DNA of 64,000 bases. It comes from Lichenostomus cassidix (taxonomy: Eukaryota > Chordata > Aves > Passeriformes > Meliphagidae). Each line of letters begins with the position of its first letter. Position 1 is the stretch's first letter. The stretch lies in contig CM039179.1 of the NCBI GenBank assembly GCA_008360975.2, positions 54,722,666 through 54,786,665 on the forward strand, written 5' to 3'. The notes under the pieces were generated by a model. That model saw only the letters and a list, made by a program, of their open reading frames with translations. It had not been told where the DNA came from and searched no databases. This document shows, one piece after another, positions 38,324 to 51,090 of the stretch. Both the position numbers and the translations under genes were made by a program.

Positions 38324-39070
38324 AATATTCACACAAGTCTACCTCCTCAGCACTTTTATCACAGGAGAGGGCCTGTTAATGTAGAATCCGTGCTCCAGTT
38401 AGGTTTAGCACACAGCATTTAGCTTGCTTGTAAGACAGGTCAAGAACAGAGTGGCTTTCAGTCAAATATAGTAGCAGTCCTAAGAGCACTGAAACTGATT
38501 TTTGAGAGGCTGCCATTGCAATTTGCAGTCATTATGCAGGTGAAGTGAATCTCACTCTCAGAAGCTAATGGGTGTTTCATTCAGAAGCATTATCCTTACT
38601 GTGTGTGTAGTAAAGAAATGATTAAAGGAGATTTTGTATCCTGTTATTAGTGTTATAACTGTTATATTACCATACAAAAAGTAGTTCTCACTGCAACAAT
38701 CCTCCTGTGCAATTTCACAGAACTGAAACTACAATTTTGCTGAAGATTTGTTATCATGCAGTTCTACGAAGCTGAGTCACTGGTAGATCAGGGTTTTCCA
38801 TAAGGTCATTGATTTTTAAAGCAGAATAACAGAATGAATATTCAAAAGACAGCTTAAATGAAAAGGTGACAGAGAGAAAAATTAAACAACTAAATTCATC
38901 AAATTATAGATTATTTTTCTAGGAGCCAAAGAATGAGAAACATTGAAAAGAAAGTATGTGAGATTACAAAAGCCATTCCTCAACAATTTAATTTTCTTTT
39001 GTTTTTCCTCATTTTAATGCCCTACCCACTTACCATTAAAAAAAAATTAAAAACCCTCTCCTTACAATTA
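38324..39070. other. Stretch without recognised gene
   Basis: Non-repetitive DNA. The part at about 38370-38610 is less AT-rich and may be constrained, but I have no direct evidence. Confidence 0.45.
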
Positions 39071-39626
39071 GAATCATAAAATCATACAGTCATCAATGTT
39101 GAAAAAGACCTCTGAGATCATCAAGTCCAGCCATCAACCTGGCACCAACAGCATGTTCACAAGTAAACAATGTTGTCAAATGCCTTATCCACATATTTTT
39201 TAAACAATTACAGGGGTGGTGACTCAACCACTTCCCTGGTAGCCTGTGCTAGTGTTTGACAAACCTTTCTGTGAATATATATATATATATTTTTAATATT
39301 TGATCTAAACCTCCCCTGGTGCACCCTGAGATCATTTCCTCTCATTCAGTCACATTACCTGAGGGAAGAGATCCATCCCCACCTTGCCACAAACTCCCTT
39401 CAGGCTGTCATGGAGAGCAGTAAGGTCCCTCCTAAGTCTCCCTTTCTCCAGACTGAACAGCCCCAGCTGCCTCAGCCACTCCTCATTAGATTTGTGCTCC
39501 AGACCCTCCACCAACTTTGTTGCCCTTCTCTGGACATTTTCCCAGTGCTTTGGCGTCCTTCTTATAGTGAATGTCCCAAAACTGAAGACAGGATTTGAGG
39601 TGCCAAGTACAGGGGGAATTAACCAT
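39071..39626 (-). mobile_element. CR1 LINE, 5'-truncated 3' end, minus strand
   Basis: A classic CR1 3' part in reverse orientation. Its 3' tail is at the left end (AATCATAAAATCATAC, the complement of the ATTCTATGA-type repeats), followed by GACCTCTGAGATCATCAAGT. Further on come CCTTCTCTGGACATTTTCC and GATTTGAGGTGCCAAGTACAGGGGG, near the truncation point. An AT microsatellite (about 39277-39292) lies inside. The element has the usual 5' truncation and no intact coding frame. Strong match by recalled consensus. Confidence 0.92.
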
Positions 39627-41204
39627 ATGGAGTAGAAGTAATAGAAATTCCTGTTACATAGAGTTCATGTGGTCTTCTTTCCAAAAAGATTGAATGGACT
39701 GATGCATTCTGTTGGTCTTCTGCAATGTCTAATGAGAAACAAAACACTGGTGCTTCATTTATTAGATATAGCTTCTGAATTTACACTTCAGATCACAAAT
39801 TCTTAGAGTTACTAGGTCTTCAAAGAGAGTGTTCCTAACTCTTCTGAATATCAGGCACCTTTGAAGGGTCCTGTGTTGAATAGCAAAAAATATTTGAGAA
39901 CTTTCACCATTAGGGAAATTCCTGATTTCTCTTCTTGCATCCACCTCATGTGGAAGATTTACCAAAAAATATCATGAGGAGAGGAGAATCACTTATAGAA
40001 AGCTGCAGACAGTAGTCGAGCAAAGGAGCTCAGAAACACTTTTCCAGTTTGGTGCCAACAAAGGTCTGGGTAATGAATATGCCTTTGAGGAAATGGCACT
40101 GCCCTACTTACTTTGCTGCCAATGAAACTGTGAAATACAAAGGTAAAGGAGTCACAGAGTACCTTTATTGAAAGAGTAGTGAAAATTCCTATTCAGTGGG
40201 AGCTCTCCCAGGAGCCACAAAAAGAGCTGCTACTTCACCAGTCATACTACTACGATTGTTACTTTTTTCAGTAGCTTGGGCAATTCCTTGAGGCCACAAT
40301 TACATCTTCCTCAAGAGAATCTGCAAAGCGGAGTTTCCAGCACTGACTGGATGTCTGTATGTGATTCCAATACCTCTTGCAACTTAATATCATGGCTGAA
40401 CACAGGGATGATACCTGGTGAAATAGCTTGTGATTTTCTTGATAATCAGGCTTTAGCAATTCTTCTTTGGTAAGAACTAAACACTTATTTCTCAAAGCAA
40501 CATACAACTGAAAACCACTAACTGATAGAGAGATGTGTAGATTGCTAAAACTGGTAGGAAGCAGATCTTATGGTTGCAATATATTTTTCTCCAGCTGTTG
40601 TGATAACAATACTGACAGATCTGCTTTCATTTAATTCACAGTATCTGTGCAATATTGTAGGTTGAAATCAAATGATTAGACAATTTACCAAACCTTTGAA
40701 TACTGAAAAATTCTAATACAAGAGTTGTAATTAAGATAATGGAGGAAAATTAAAGAATCATCTTTGATAATCAGTGTGTAGCAGTTTAACCCAGCATTCT
40801 AAATCTTTGTTAAAACAGAGACACACAATTCAATACAATTTGTTTGATAAATGTAAAATTTTACTCTTGAAGAACAGTAAAAGATTGCAGGGCTCGTTAT
40901 TCACTAAATCCCACATGAGTGTAATTCACCAGTCAGAAAGGTCAAAGTGTATTCTTCCTTCCCTATCAATACGTTTCTCGGCTGTTTGAACTGGAAAAGT
41001 ATACTTTTTTTTGTTTCTTTTTAATCTTTTCTTCCAAGTAGTCTCCTAGTCTCCATTTTGCGATGTGGGGTGAGGCTGTTTGCAATTTGCTGTTGCAATT
41101 AAACTGTGAGCAAGATAATAACTGCTGGATTCTCAGCTGGCAGTTAATGCAGTTACCTAAATATTCACAAGGAGCATTTTGCCTCTACTCTTTGCAATAC
41201 TCAC
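39627..41204. other. Stretch without recognised gene, flanks candidate exon
   Basis: No repeat or gene recognised. If the exon at 41205-41284 is real, this is its downstream intron on the minus strand. Confidence 0.45.
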
Positions 41205-41284
41205 CGATAGTTCCAGTTCTGTAGTTCATAGTAATGCAAAACTCTTCATCTCCACATGTTGGAAATGTATCTTGGAAAACAAAC
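41205..41284 (-). CDS. Candidate 80-nt internal coding exon, gene unknown
   Basis: On the minus strand a strong acceptor (a pyrimidine tract ending TTTTTTTCTCTTTCAG) precedes 80 nt, followed by a near-consensus donor CG|GTGAGTATT. Two of the three frames contain stops. The third is open across the whole exon and reads F-V-F-Q-D-T-F-P-T-C-G-D-E-E-F-C-I-T-M, then N-Y-R-T-G-T-I. It enters in phase 2 and leaves in phase 1, so skipping it would shift the frame. The two cysteines six residues apart suggest a secreted or extracellular domain (inference). I do not recognise the protein. No partner exon is certain in the window, which would fit a gene with very long introns. Confidence 0.6.
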
Positions 41285-41781
41285 CTGAAAGAGAAAAAAA
41301 GGACTAAAGAATCATGCAATAGATATTAAAATGAAATTAAGGTGAGGTTTGGTTTTGGTTCCTTTTTTTTTTCCCCCTCTAGTAAGGCATTTTATAAGGC
41401 CTGAATTCTGCTGAAATAAGTAATTCCATCTGAATTCAAAGAGTATCTCAGAACAGCTCTTCTGAGTAGGAGCTGATGGTTTGGGCTCTTAATCTATCAG
41501 GTATTACAATGCCTTTATGCATATAAAATGACCCAAGCCTATTTTACTCAAAAAACACTTATATTTAAAATACTCCAAGTAATCTCTAGCAGCAGAATAA
41601 ATTTAAAGTATTACAGAGTGTTAAGGTGATTCATTTGCAAACCCAACAATTATGTAGGCATTTAATTTTGCTCTTACCCATTAGCACTAACATCACAGAA
41701 TAGCATGTTCATTTTCATTACAATAAAGCACACAAAATCCATTGTAAAACATATTTATTCACTGTAACCCAGCTTTGCCTT

Positions 41782-42009
41782 TGTCATGGTTTAACCCCAG
41801 CCAGCAGCCAAGGTCCATGTAGTCCCCCTCTCACTTCCCCCCTGGTTTTGGGTGGTATGGAGAAGCAGAAAGGGCCTTGGCTCTGTGTAAGCCCTGCTTA
41901 ACAATGACAAAAACATCTCTAAATTATCAGCCCTATGTGCAGCACAGACACAAAACAGAGCCCCACACCAGCCACTGTGAAGAAAATTATCCCAGCCAGA
42001 ACCAGCAGG
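41782..42009 (-). mobile_element. Internally deleted avian LTR with 5-bp TSD
   Basis: The left end reads TGTCATGGTTTAACCCCAGCC, the complement of the 3' end of an LTR I recall as widespread in birds (minus-strand start TGTGCTGGTTT). The right part has GGCCTTGGCTCTGTGTAAG, GAAGAAAATTATCCCAGCC and ACCAGCAGG. GCCTT flanks both ends (41777-41781, 42010-42014). Only 228 bp remain: after the CTCACTTCCCCCC near the left end the text jumps straight to the GAAGCAGAAAGGGCC part, so roughly 300 bp, promoter included, is missing. ERVL-type is inferred from the 5-bp duplication. Confidence 0.85.
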
Positions 42010-42014
42010 GCCTT

Positions 42015-43375
42015 TCAGACAGTCTCGCACTGCAGTAATGGTCCAAAACACACCCTTGCAATAGTTGTACAATTTGTAAAGTATAATACTAGTGTTCATT
42101 ATTGATTCACCTTATTTCTAAATGTTCATAAGTTTGAACAGCATCTCACTTTTATGTCATGCTTATGGTCCAGAGGATCATATTCAACATGTAGAAAACC
42201 CATATTCAACAAATAGAAAAAAAACCTCTGTGATTTAAAGCCAGACCTTAATGCTGTATTTTCTTTCTGTAAGGGGAATATTTAAAAGGTAAATATTTCA
42301 TATGTAGTGGAAAATTATAGACAAAGAGTTGAAGATGATTAGTTGAGAACATTATCTCTTTGTTACGTTACCTCTTTACTACAGTGTCATGACTGAGCCA
42401 CATGTTTGAGTTGAACAGAAGCAGCTGCTGGGAAACTCAATCCCAAATACTAAAAATTGTCCTTAAACCCTGGTTTAGGACATCAACTTGGAACTAGCCA
42501 GCTGCTGACCTATCTTGAAGTGTTTACTTAAGAGCTTTCCTGGATTGTGTTTAATACCAAAGAAATTGCCTAAAGTGAGACATTAGACAGTATGCATTTG
42601 GAATGGTAGAGAAATGGCAGCAACCGGAAGAGTGATGGAGCAATGAGGATATAACCATAAGGTATCCTGTGAGTGGTTGGAGAAACAAATTTCAGCATAC
42701 AAATCATTACAAAACAGAAATAGTAAGAGAGGATTTATATTTATTGGCATTATATGCTGAAGGACCATTTGCTTGGCTGAAAGGAAGCTATTTGATGAAA
42801 GTTTTGGGAGTTTCACATAATGGTCAAAAACTTTCTTAACTAAAGACATTGTAGTGAAGCCTATAGTAAGGAATAATGGATACCGCTCAGAAGCCTTTAC
42901 TTTCTCTGGCAGCAAAAGGCAATGGTGCCCCTTTTTGCCCTCACTTTTTACCATAATTCTGGGACAAATCAGTCAAAGAATCCAACACAATAATAGAGTT
43001 GAAGGTATAAAGATATTGGACATCCTGGATAGAATGTCATTATATGCAGTTGGATGTCATTCTTTTCTTACCCAATCCGTATTAATCCCTTGGGGGCAGC
43101 AGCCAATGAATGAAAAAGTTCAAGGAAGTCTAACTGAAGAATTGTAATCAAAGAAAGTTCAAGATTCAATATATCAAACTTTCAATAACAATATATGGAA
43201 CCATACTAAATATGGCTTCATTTGGACTAAACATTCAATGGGGCACTTTTGAGCGCAATTACCGCATTGTACTGATGGTCATATGATCTCATTTTTGTTC
43301 AGCTATATAGGTTTATTGACCTCGAATACTGCAACTATATAATGGATATAATAATAAAACTACCACTTTTAGGGA
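42015..43375. other. Stretch without recognised gene
   Basis: Contains the longest non-repeat frame of the window, 123 codons on the minus strand at 42583-42954. It has no recognisable domain or splice context and overlaps a plus-strand frame of similar quality. I treat both as chance. Confidence 0.5.
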
Positions 43376-43545
43376 GAACTTTTCACCCAAGGATCTCAAA
43401 GCATTTTAAAAAAGAGGTCAGGATCATTATCTGCATTGGCTGGGGGAACAGGAGCCAAAGAAGAAAACTGACTTGACCAAAGTTGTCTAGAAGACCTATA
43501 GCATAGCCAAAAAGAAAAAGACTCTTCTGTATTTCAGTGCCAGCA
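43376..43545 (+). mobile_element. Ancient L3/MIR-like retroposon fragment
   Basis: The order of words matches the shared 3' part of old amniote L2/L3/MIR-like elements as I recall it: CCCAAGGATCTCAAAGCATTTTA, then GATCATTATC, AACTGACTTGACCAAAGTTG and CAGTGCCAGCA. Compare AAGGATCTCAAAGC, TTATTATCCCCATTTTACAG, AAGTGACTTGCCCAAGGTCA and CAGTGGCAGAGC. It is heavily diverged, so the family is uncertain. Such fragments predate birds. Confidence 0.5.
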
Positions 43546-46500
43546 TGAGGAGACGAAACAAAGCGTACTAAGACTAACCCTTCTTCTAATCTTGCTTTTC
43601 AGCTCCATTTATTGTGGTACCTGAAAGTGCTCCGGGTATGTAAATGTATATTGGGCAAGAAAATAAAATCACCTTAACTTTCGAAGCTTTCCCCAACAAT
43701 ATCAGCTTCATTTCAATAAACTAATAATAACACATTCAAAATCATGCATATATGCAGAAAAAATTAACCACAGATGCAAATATCAATAAAACCCAAGATT
43801 TTAGGAATTTACAGTGTGGATGAATGAGTTATGAGCAAAGATGTGTTGGTCGGTGCTGGTTAGCCTGGGTAGGTCTAGGACAGGGCCTTGGCAGTAGGAC
43901 AGCAGGGTTCATCATTGTTTGCACATGGAGTAGGGATTTGAAGTGAAAACTGAGACACTCTCAAAATCTTTTCATTGAAATATCTTGGAAAACCATGATT
44001 AAGCAATAAGAAACTTATTTATGTAGCTCCCAATGACTAGAAAAAGCTTTATTAATTTAAAAGTATGATGCGTTAATAATTAAACATACTGGGGGAGAAA
44101 AGTAGCTAGTTTCCTTGCAAGGTCTTCCCATGCAAAATCAACATGGAAATGTGAACTTTAGTAGGAATAAAAATCATCAAATTGGTTGCTCAGATATTTA
44201 AATTTTAACCCAAGCTGCTCTGGAAAGGGACTTTTTTTTTTTAACTTGTGTTACTTAACCCAGCCATAACCAGTATGCTGATGATTTTACTTACATTTTT
44301 GTCAGTATTTGAGGCTTGCTAGGTTAACAAAAATTATGTTCCAAAGAACAAAATATATAACAGTTCTTCCTTGATTTTAGTTCTCTGTGAAATTCTTATC
44401 ATAAAGTGCTTTCTGTAAATATTGTGACAACTTTTACTGTTGCAATATGTTTCTTATTACAGAACTGAAATTTGATTAGTTACAGACAATTTGTCCAAAA
44501 AGCAGTTGCAAACCTAACTTTGATTTACTGGGTATCCATAGATTCAAAGCTACATACATTGTTGAACACCAAGAGCTGCTGTCAATCATTAATGAGCTAT
44601 GTTTATACCTCCTGAAAAGTTAAACTCTAAACCAGCACTTTGTCTCCCCTAACAGTTCTCCAAACTTCTCTGCAGAAGATATCATGGAAGAACTGGAAGA
44701 AATTACTATTATACACCAGAAATACCTTGGCTCATCACAAGCTCTGGTGTTAGATCATCAAGAAAAGGATCTGTTGCAGGAAACCTAGGCAGGCGAAGTA
44801 TTGAGGGGATTCTGCCTTATAGTATTTTCCTCAGTGAAGATCAATATGCCCAAAACTCAAGAAGTCAAGTTTCATTAGATTGTAGACTAGGATATTCAAC
44901 TTTTCAGATAATGAAAACCTGAAGAGTCTAGCCATGCCCATTATTTCTTTGCAATATAGTTTCTCTTTTCCCTTCTGAAAACCAAACATCTCAGAGTATA
45001 TCTTAGTCACAAACTCTGCAAGACCTCCCTGCTTCCTAGAAAGCTTCTGTTTATGCCATCTCTGAAATCTGACTTTCTTCTTGTTAGCTAGTGAAGGCAT
45101 TTGGCCTCTACATAACCAGTCTTCTCCCTGGCTCAATGCTGCGACTCACTTTTTCTCATATTCTTATGTGTCACAAAAATTTTTCTCCTTGAAGAGGTTG
45201 CTCCCCATTTTGCTTCCCATATTAAGGTGAAGAATCCCCCTAAATTCGGAGGGTTTTGGCCTGGTCACTCTCCTTCAAGAAGCTTTCTACACAAATGAAA
45301 AAGATGATAATTGGAGGAGCGGAGAGGAGAGCTTATGATCAAATCATAGGCTACTGTCTGGTGTGAGATCTCCAGTCTCTCAGTGTTCACCTAGATGCTC
45401 CCTAAAAGGGATGATCAATCTCCTAATATCTAAAATAATTACAACAACAGTCAAGTTTTTTCTATCTTATTTTAATTAAAAAGCCTATGATTTGTTTGCC
45501 TCGTCACTTTCATTTAAAGAACTGTCAATTTTTAATACAGTTAAAGAAGATATGTAAGAGCTAAGTTGACTGACATCCAGTCATTGACCCACAAACATAA
45601 ATAACTGCCATAATGAGGAATGGAGTAAATATCGACTGAGGATTTGTTTAGTATTGCTCCCACTGAAGAAATAAATGTCAAGATACTGAGGTATTTTTCA
45701 GTGAAAATATGTATATATGTGGTTTTTTCTGTCTCCTTGTCACACAGTATCTGGTGTGATATTTACAAAACAATTTAGATAGCTCAATACATTAAACCCA
45801 ACTTTTGGAAATGTGTTACAGACACAATTCCCAAAGGCAACACAAGAAAGTTAGATGTTTCATCTGCAGCTGCTTTAATAACAAAATGAAAAACTGCAAT
45901 CCACTTTTATTAAAAAGTCTTAAAATGCCTCAGGGAAAAGTGGGATCATAGTTTTAAATTTCTTTAGGTGACACAAAAAGTCATTATCTTTTACCCAAGA
46001 CTGCATTGTGTTAGATTCTATAAAATACAATGAAGGCACATCTGCAGCAACTCGCAAAAAAAAAAAATATACAAGAAGGAACATATGATGAGATTTTTCC
46101 CACTCAGAATGTTTCAAAGTAGAGGCAATTAAGAATTTTCCTATGAAATCTTGAAAGAAATTCAACTTTATCTGTTTTGGGAAAAAACCCAACAAAACAA
46201 AAGGGGAAAAAAAAACCATAACAAAGAAATCAAAGCACCAGCATTTTAACATCTCCAGTGAGCATTATGATAGCCAGGCTGTGCTAAACAATCTGGGTTT
46301 ATTTTCTTACACAGAACATTCAAAAACTCCAATTTCTAAGTTTATTCGTGTCTGTGCATGTTTCCATACATATCTTTATACATGAAATGGAAATTGTGAT
46401 TTCCAGTTTTTCCTTAGTTGAAGTTAAATTCAGACATAAAATTTACATCACAATTAAAATACATACACACAGTATTTTTATCAGACATTTAAGGCCATGG

Positions 46501-46670
46501 AAATAGGTGATGTACATTGTAAAACACATTTGAACTATGCAAAACATAGTCTTTCTGTGTGTATTTTTAAGGATACATCAATAGCAATAGACCTTTCAAA
46601 CCTCATCCAAAATAAAAAGTGAGATATTGAATGTATTTTAGCTCCCCATTTATGCAAGCAAGAACAACAG
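43546..46670. other. Stretch without recognised gene
   Basis: No transposon or gene recognised. A 33-nt segment with splice-like borders at 43603-43635 is listed only as a weak finding. A 101-codon minus-strand frame at 44831-45136 has no recognisable motif. Confidence 0.45.
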
Positions 46671-47237
46671 TTTTGGCCACTGCCTCACGGTGTTAAACAG
46701 TGCCAGTTTCAATACTAATTCCGTGAGGAACACTACGCAGCACTGCTCTCTGCTTGGACACCAAGCCATTGACCACAACTGTTTGAGTGCAATCATCCAG
46801 TCCATTTCAAATCAAAGTCTCTCCAGTTTAGAGACAGCAGTGCTCTGTGGAACAAGGTCAGATGATTTGCAAAGTCCAGGTAGATGACATCAGTGTCTCT
46901 TCCATTATTCACTGGCACTATAACTCCATCATAAAAGGACACTGAGTGTGTCAGGCACAATTTGCACTTAGTGCAGCCATACTGGCTGTCAGCACTCACC
47001 TCTCTTTCTGTGAGAGCCTTAGCATAGCTAAGCATATAAGCCCAAAACTATAAGCATAGTTTTCCATGAGCCTTAGCACGGCTTCCAAGAGGATTTCCTT
47101 CATGACCTTGTTGGGCACCTATACGAAACTGACCAGCCTGCAGTACCTCTGCTCTTCCTTTTTCCTGTTTTAAAAATGAGGGTAATATTTCCCCTTTCCC
47201 AGCCAATGAGAACTTCACTGGGGCACCAGGACTATTT
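46671..47237 (-). mobile_element. CR1 LINE reverse-transcriptase fragment, minus strand
   Basis: Minus-strand translation near the right end gives EVLIGWERGNITLIFKTG, a decayed form of the CR1 reverse-transcriptase start (DWKRGNITPIFKKG type). Further along the minus strand comes DDCTQTVVNGLVSKQRAV, another CR1 landmark. Several stops and indels break the frame, and a small local duplication around GAGCCTTAGCA (46,7xx-47,1xx side) disturbs the middle. This is an internal ORF2 piece with neither the CR1 5' end nor the 3' tail. It is inactive. Confidence 0.85.
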
Positions 47238-48225
47238 AGTTACGATGGGTAGTGTATAGTGAAAAATCTCAAAGGAAATAACAAACCTTATCATAAGCAA
47301 GCACTTTTATTCATAAAGACGCCTTTATACATCTTTAATACATTTTACATGTTCTTAAATCTGCTTTATTTCCTTATGGCACTTTGGAGAACTTTAACTG
47401 GGAACTGTGCCTTGTTTGAAATCTTTGATAGGCATTTGGAAATACAAGTTCTGGCTGTTGCTAAAAATGAGAGATTAAAATGAGGAAAAGATTTTAGTCA
47501 TAACCAAACAGTCACTGAGACTGTCTCCTCAAAGGGCAAGACCTTTTAAATAATATTCTATTATGATACAGACATGATTTATAGTTCAGAATCCTTTCTT
47601 CAACAATCTCTTTAAGATTTGAACATCTGGAAAGAGTGGTGACATTAAATAGGTATATGGATGTCCTGTCCAGAAAAATGAGGAATGTTAGAGTGAACTG
47701 TCAGACCCATAAACTGTCTCACAGTGCAAGTATCTGTTTGACTCTACTTGAAGGAATTTTTCATTGAAAATATTTTCTTCTAGAAGTACTTTGAGACAAA
47801 AATTCTCTTGATGAGGGACTGTTCTGCAAAAAATGTGCTGAAGTATTCATTAAATTACTCCCTCCACCCCCTCCCCACAGAATGCAGAATATGCTTATGT
47901 CTTAAATGCTTGTGTAGCTCTTTAAAGTGGAATAAGTTGTGCCCTTATGACACCCTATTATGTGATTAATTGAAAGTTTTATGTATATTATGACCCTGAA
48001 ATGGCTGTTTGGTAGGCACTTTTTGAGATGTAAAAGCAAGACCGTTATTTACTCAAAATACACCATCAGGGAATTCTCAGAACAGGCTTTTCAATCAAAC
48101 ACAGAGAAATTTTTAAAAGATATATTTTCAGTAAAAGCACTATGGGTTGTTTGGTTTTTTTTTTTGTTGTTGTTGTTTTGTTATTTGGGGTTTTTTTAAA
48201 GTTCAACAGTTCTATTAAAAGATTA
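47238..48225. other. Stretch without recognised gene
   Basis: AT-rich, with T-rich runs near 48158-48198. Nothing recognised. Confidence 0.5.
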
Positions 48226-48283
48226 TTTGGATGATCTTAGAAGTCCTTTCCAACCCAAATATTTATATGATTTTATGAGTCTA
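48226..48283 (+). mobile_element. CR1 LINE, short 3' tail, plus strand
   Basis: The last 55-60 bp of a CR1: TGGATGATCTTAGAAGTCC, then TTTCCAACCC and TATATGATTTTATGA, matching the usual ATGATCTTTAAGGTCCCTTCCAACCC and ATTCTATGA repeats. The copy is severely 5'-truncated. Confidence 0.8.
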
Positions 48284-48500
48284 TATCCATGAAAAATAGT
48301 GGTCTACTTTTGTACTTTTGCATTTGTTATTTCCTGCAGATTGAGAATATTAATTTTTTATGATTTTCCATTGTGATTTATTGTAAATGAATTGTGGTTG
48401 GACAATCAGCACAAGGGTAGTAAGAACTTCATAGGTAAGAATGGTGGTTTTTTATTTTAATTTCTTTTAAGCCATAGACGGAAATATGCTGCATAACAGA

Positions 48501-48553
48501 AATATATGTATATGTATATATATATATATATGTATGTATGTATGTATATATAA
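48501..48553. repeat. TA/TATG microsatellite
   Basis: A 53-bp array of TATATG, TA and TATG units. Confidence 0.9.
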
Positions 48554-51090
48554 AGGAGTTCTGGAGCCTAATTTCAGTGAGCTGTAATTCAGAAGCTGTT
48601 TGCCTGAATGTGCCGGTAGCCCTATAAGGACAACAAAAAATTTAAATGACTCAAAGTCAGTCATGAGACACCCTAGTCTGCTAAAAGTAACCTGAATTGC
48701 AAGCCGAGACATCAGAGTCGAGAGTCTCTCATCATTAGATTGCACCCACACATTCGTAACCTAAGTTAGGTAGTGCCTAAGATAGGTAGGCATACTCAAG
48801 AGTGTATAGGTAAGCATACTCTTTTGTAATTTCTCTGCCAAGGAAGATAGGGCACGTTTTACTTCTATTCTGGTCAGAGTGAGTAAATCTGAAAAAGGAG
48901 TGATGCCCAATTTCTACTCACCTAGCTGATTCAACTACTATCACGGTAACAAAGAACTTTGATTATTGGTCCTTAAGCCAATATAACTTTTTTTAATTGG
49001 CAAACAAAATGTTTTAGTGCCTCTTGGATGTCCTTTATGTAGTAAATATTATTATTAGTGGATTTCTAGAACTTGATGAATTCTAATTCCTTACCCATTT
49101 TGTTTGTCTATTTCTTTGCAAATTAAATATAATTAATTGTTATGGTTACATTATGTAGTTGACCAACACCCATATTTCAAATTTCCTATAGCCCGTTGCT
49201 TTCCATGGATGTACTGCTTTTCTTTTCGTCCTGCCAGAATGTTTTGAGAATATTTTTGTTCTCAGATCAAAAAAGATCTAAGCAGCATTCCAAAGAATTC
49301 AATACTCTGCAGAAACGTGCTACTGGAAAGTAGCCAGATCTCTTCAATTACAAAATAGGAATATTAAAAATGGTGAAAGGAAAATTGGTGTGCTTTAAAT
49401 CAGTTTAGTACCTTGGGGAAATGTTCCAGCAGAAAGTAGGGTTTTCTGCAGATAACTTTTCTGATATTAGATCTTTTACTGAATGCAAATTACACAGAAT
49501 TAAAAACAATTTTGGCTGCCAAAAATTACGACAAAAATATACTAGGTATGTAAAGTACCATTGTGCTTTTAAGTAATATGAGTAAATCATGAATGGTATA
49601 TTGGGTAGCATTTTTGCCTGACATTTACCTTGAGAAGCAAAGCATTTTCATCCCTAAAAAAAAAAAAAACAACACTTAACCTATTACCTATTTAATCTAA
49701 TGTTAATTCTATATGGGTATGTAATTCTTATTATTTTATACAACAAAGATGAACTCTTAGTTCTTTCTATGTGTCATTATATATTCCCTCAAATAGGAAA
49801 AAACTACCAAGGCCCATGAAAATGTCCTTTCTTTTTCAGAATTGCATTCTCTGTAATTGGAAAAATAAAATGTTATCTAATTCCAAATAATTGTGCAAGA
49901 AAGATGGAGGTCAAACTAAATTATTTTAATCATTAGTGATTTTTTTTTTACCACAGTGAGAGTAATAGCTAATTAGTAAATTGCTGGTTATTACTGTACA
50001 TAAAATTTTGGTGTGTTTGATAAAAAATTTAAATTCTGAATGTTTCCAAATAGTGATTGATAACTGCCTCCTTAGTTACTATCTAGTGCAGAATTACTGT
50101 GTCAATTAGCATAACAATTAAACAAAAAACAAAGCCACAAACAGAGAGATATGGTAAAACTCAGAGAAGCAATATGTAATGTCAGGTTTTTATGCTAGAA
50201 GTACTTCTCTCTCTTGTGATCATCCTAAAGATTGTAGGTAACAAAGAGAAGAACACTGAGGACTGCATGACAAAAGCCCCCAATCAAATAAAAAGAAACC
50301 CCACTGTATATGCTGATCATGTTACTGAAAATGTTGTATATGCTCTTAGGGATAGAAATAAAATATCTAGAAATGTACCCAGAATGTAAGTACGTTAAAA
50401 TGTTGAATATTTAGGGCCTAGTAATTTTGATAAAACTTTATCATGGTCTAATTTGAAAGCTCTGAAAGACACTAGATCTGTGAAAAAATGAACTATGCTA
50501 TAAAACAAGAATTGCAGAGTAGACTTAAATTAGTCTGGAGGTCCAGTTGTTGTAACTGAATGTTACACCATCTGGATGAGATAAAGAAGAGGAAACTGAA
50601 AAGTGTATTAATACTAATAGAGCTGTAGAGAAAATATGAATCCCATAAAGATGTTAATGAAAAGTTGAAACACAAGCTGTTGACACAGTCTAGAGAACTT
50701 GAGACATGAACAGGCAAACAATATTAATATTAAAGCATGTTGGAAAATGACCAGAGAGATTTCTTCAGGCAATCAGTCTACAGGGATAAAAATAATATAG
50801 TAAGAAATAAAAAAACTGTGATTGATTTTTTAAGATCTGTGGGAAAAGAAGGCATCATGTCATCCTTTGCCAAGGTAAGTTGAAAACAAACTAGTGAGTA
50901 TGAAGAGGTTATTAATCAAAGTGATTACAATTTACAAAACAGACTGAGAAAGTTAACTAATTGGTAAACACCAGAAAGGAATAGAAACCATAATAATTGC
51001 TTGGAGAGTGGGGATAATTTATATTTTCAGTTTTAAATAGATTTACCATCAAAAAAAAGGTAAAAATAATTATATATGCACAATTAGTTA
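48554..51090. other. Stretch without recognised gene
   Basis: AT-rich. The part at about 50400-50900 is purine-rich on the plus strand with short broken frames, and may be an unrecognised decayed retroelement. Confidence 0.4.

Noticed and set aside
42583..42954. 123-codon minus-strand frame
   Set aside because: Length is within chance for 64 kb of AT-rich DNA; no motif, no splice context, and an equally good frame overlaps on the other strand.
49624..49648. 25-nt minus-strand microexon after a T-rich acceptor (DENALLLK)
   Set aside because: The acceptor is simply a homopolymer T run, and the segment is too short to support.
50835..50874. 40-nt segment with acceptor-like and GTAAGT borders (SVGKEGIMSSFAK)
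   Set aside because: Acceptor is weak and the stretch lies in purine-rich decayed sequence; single short match likely chance.
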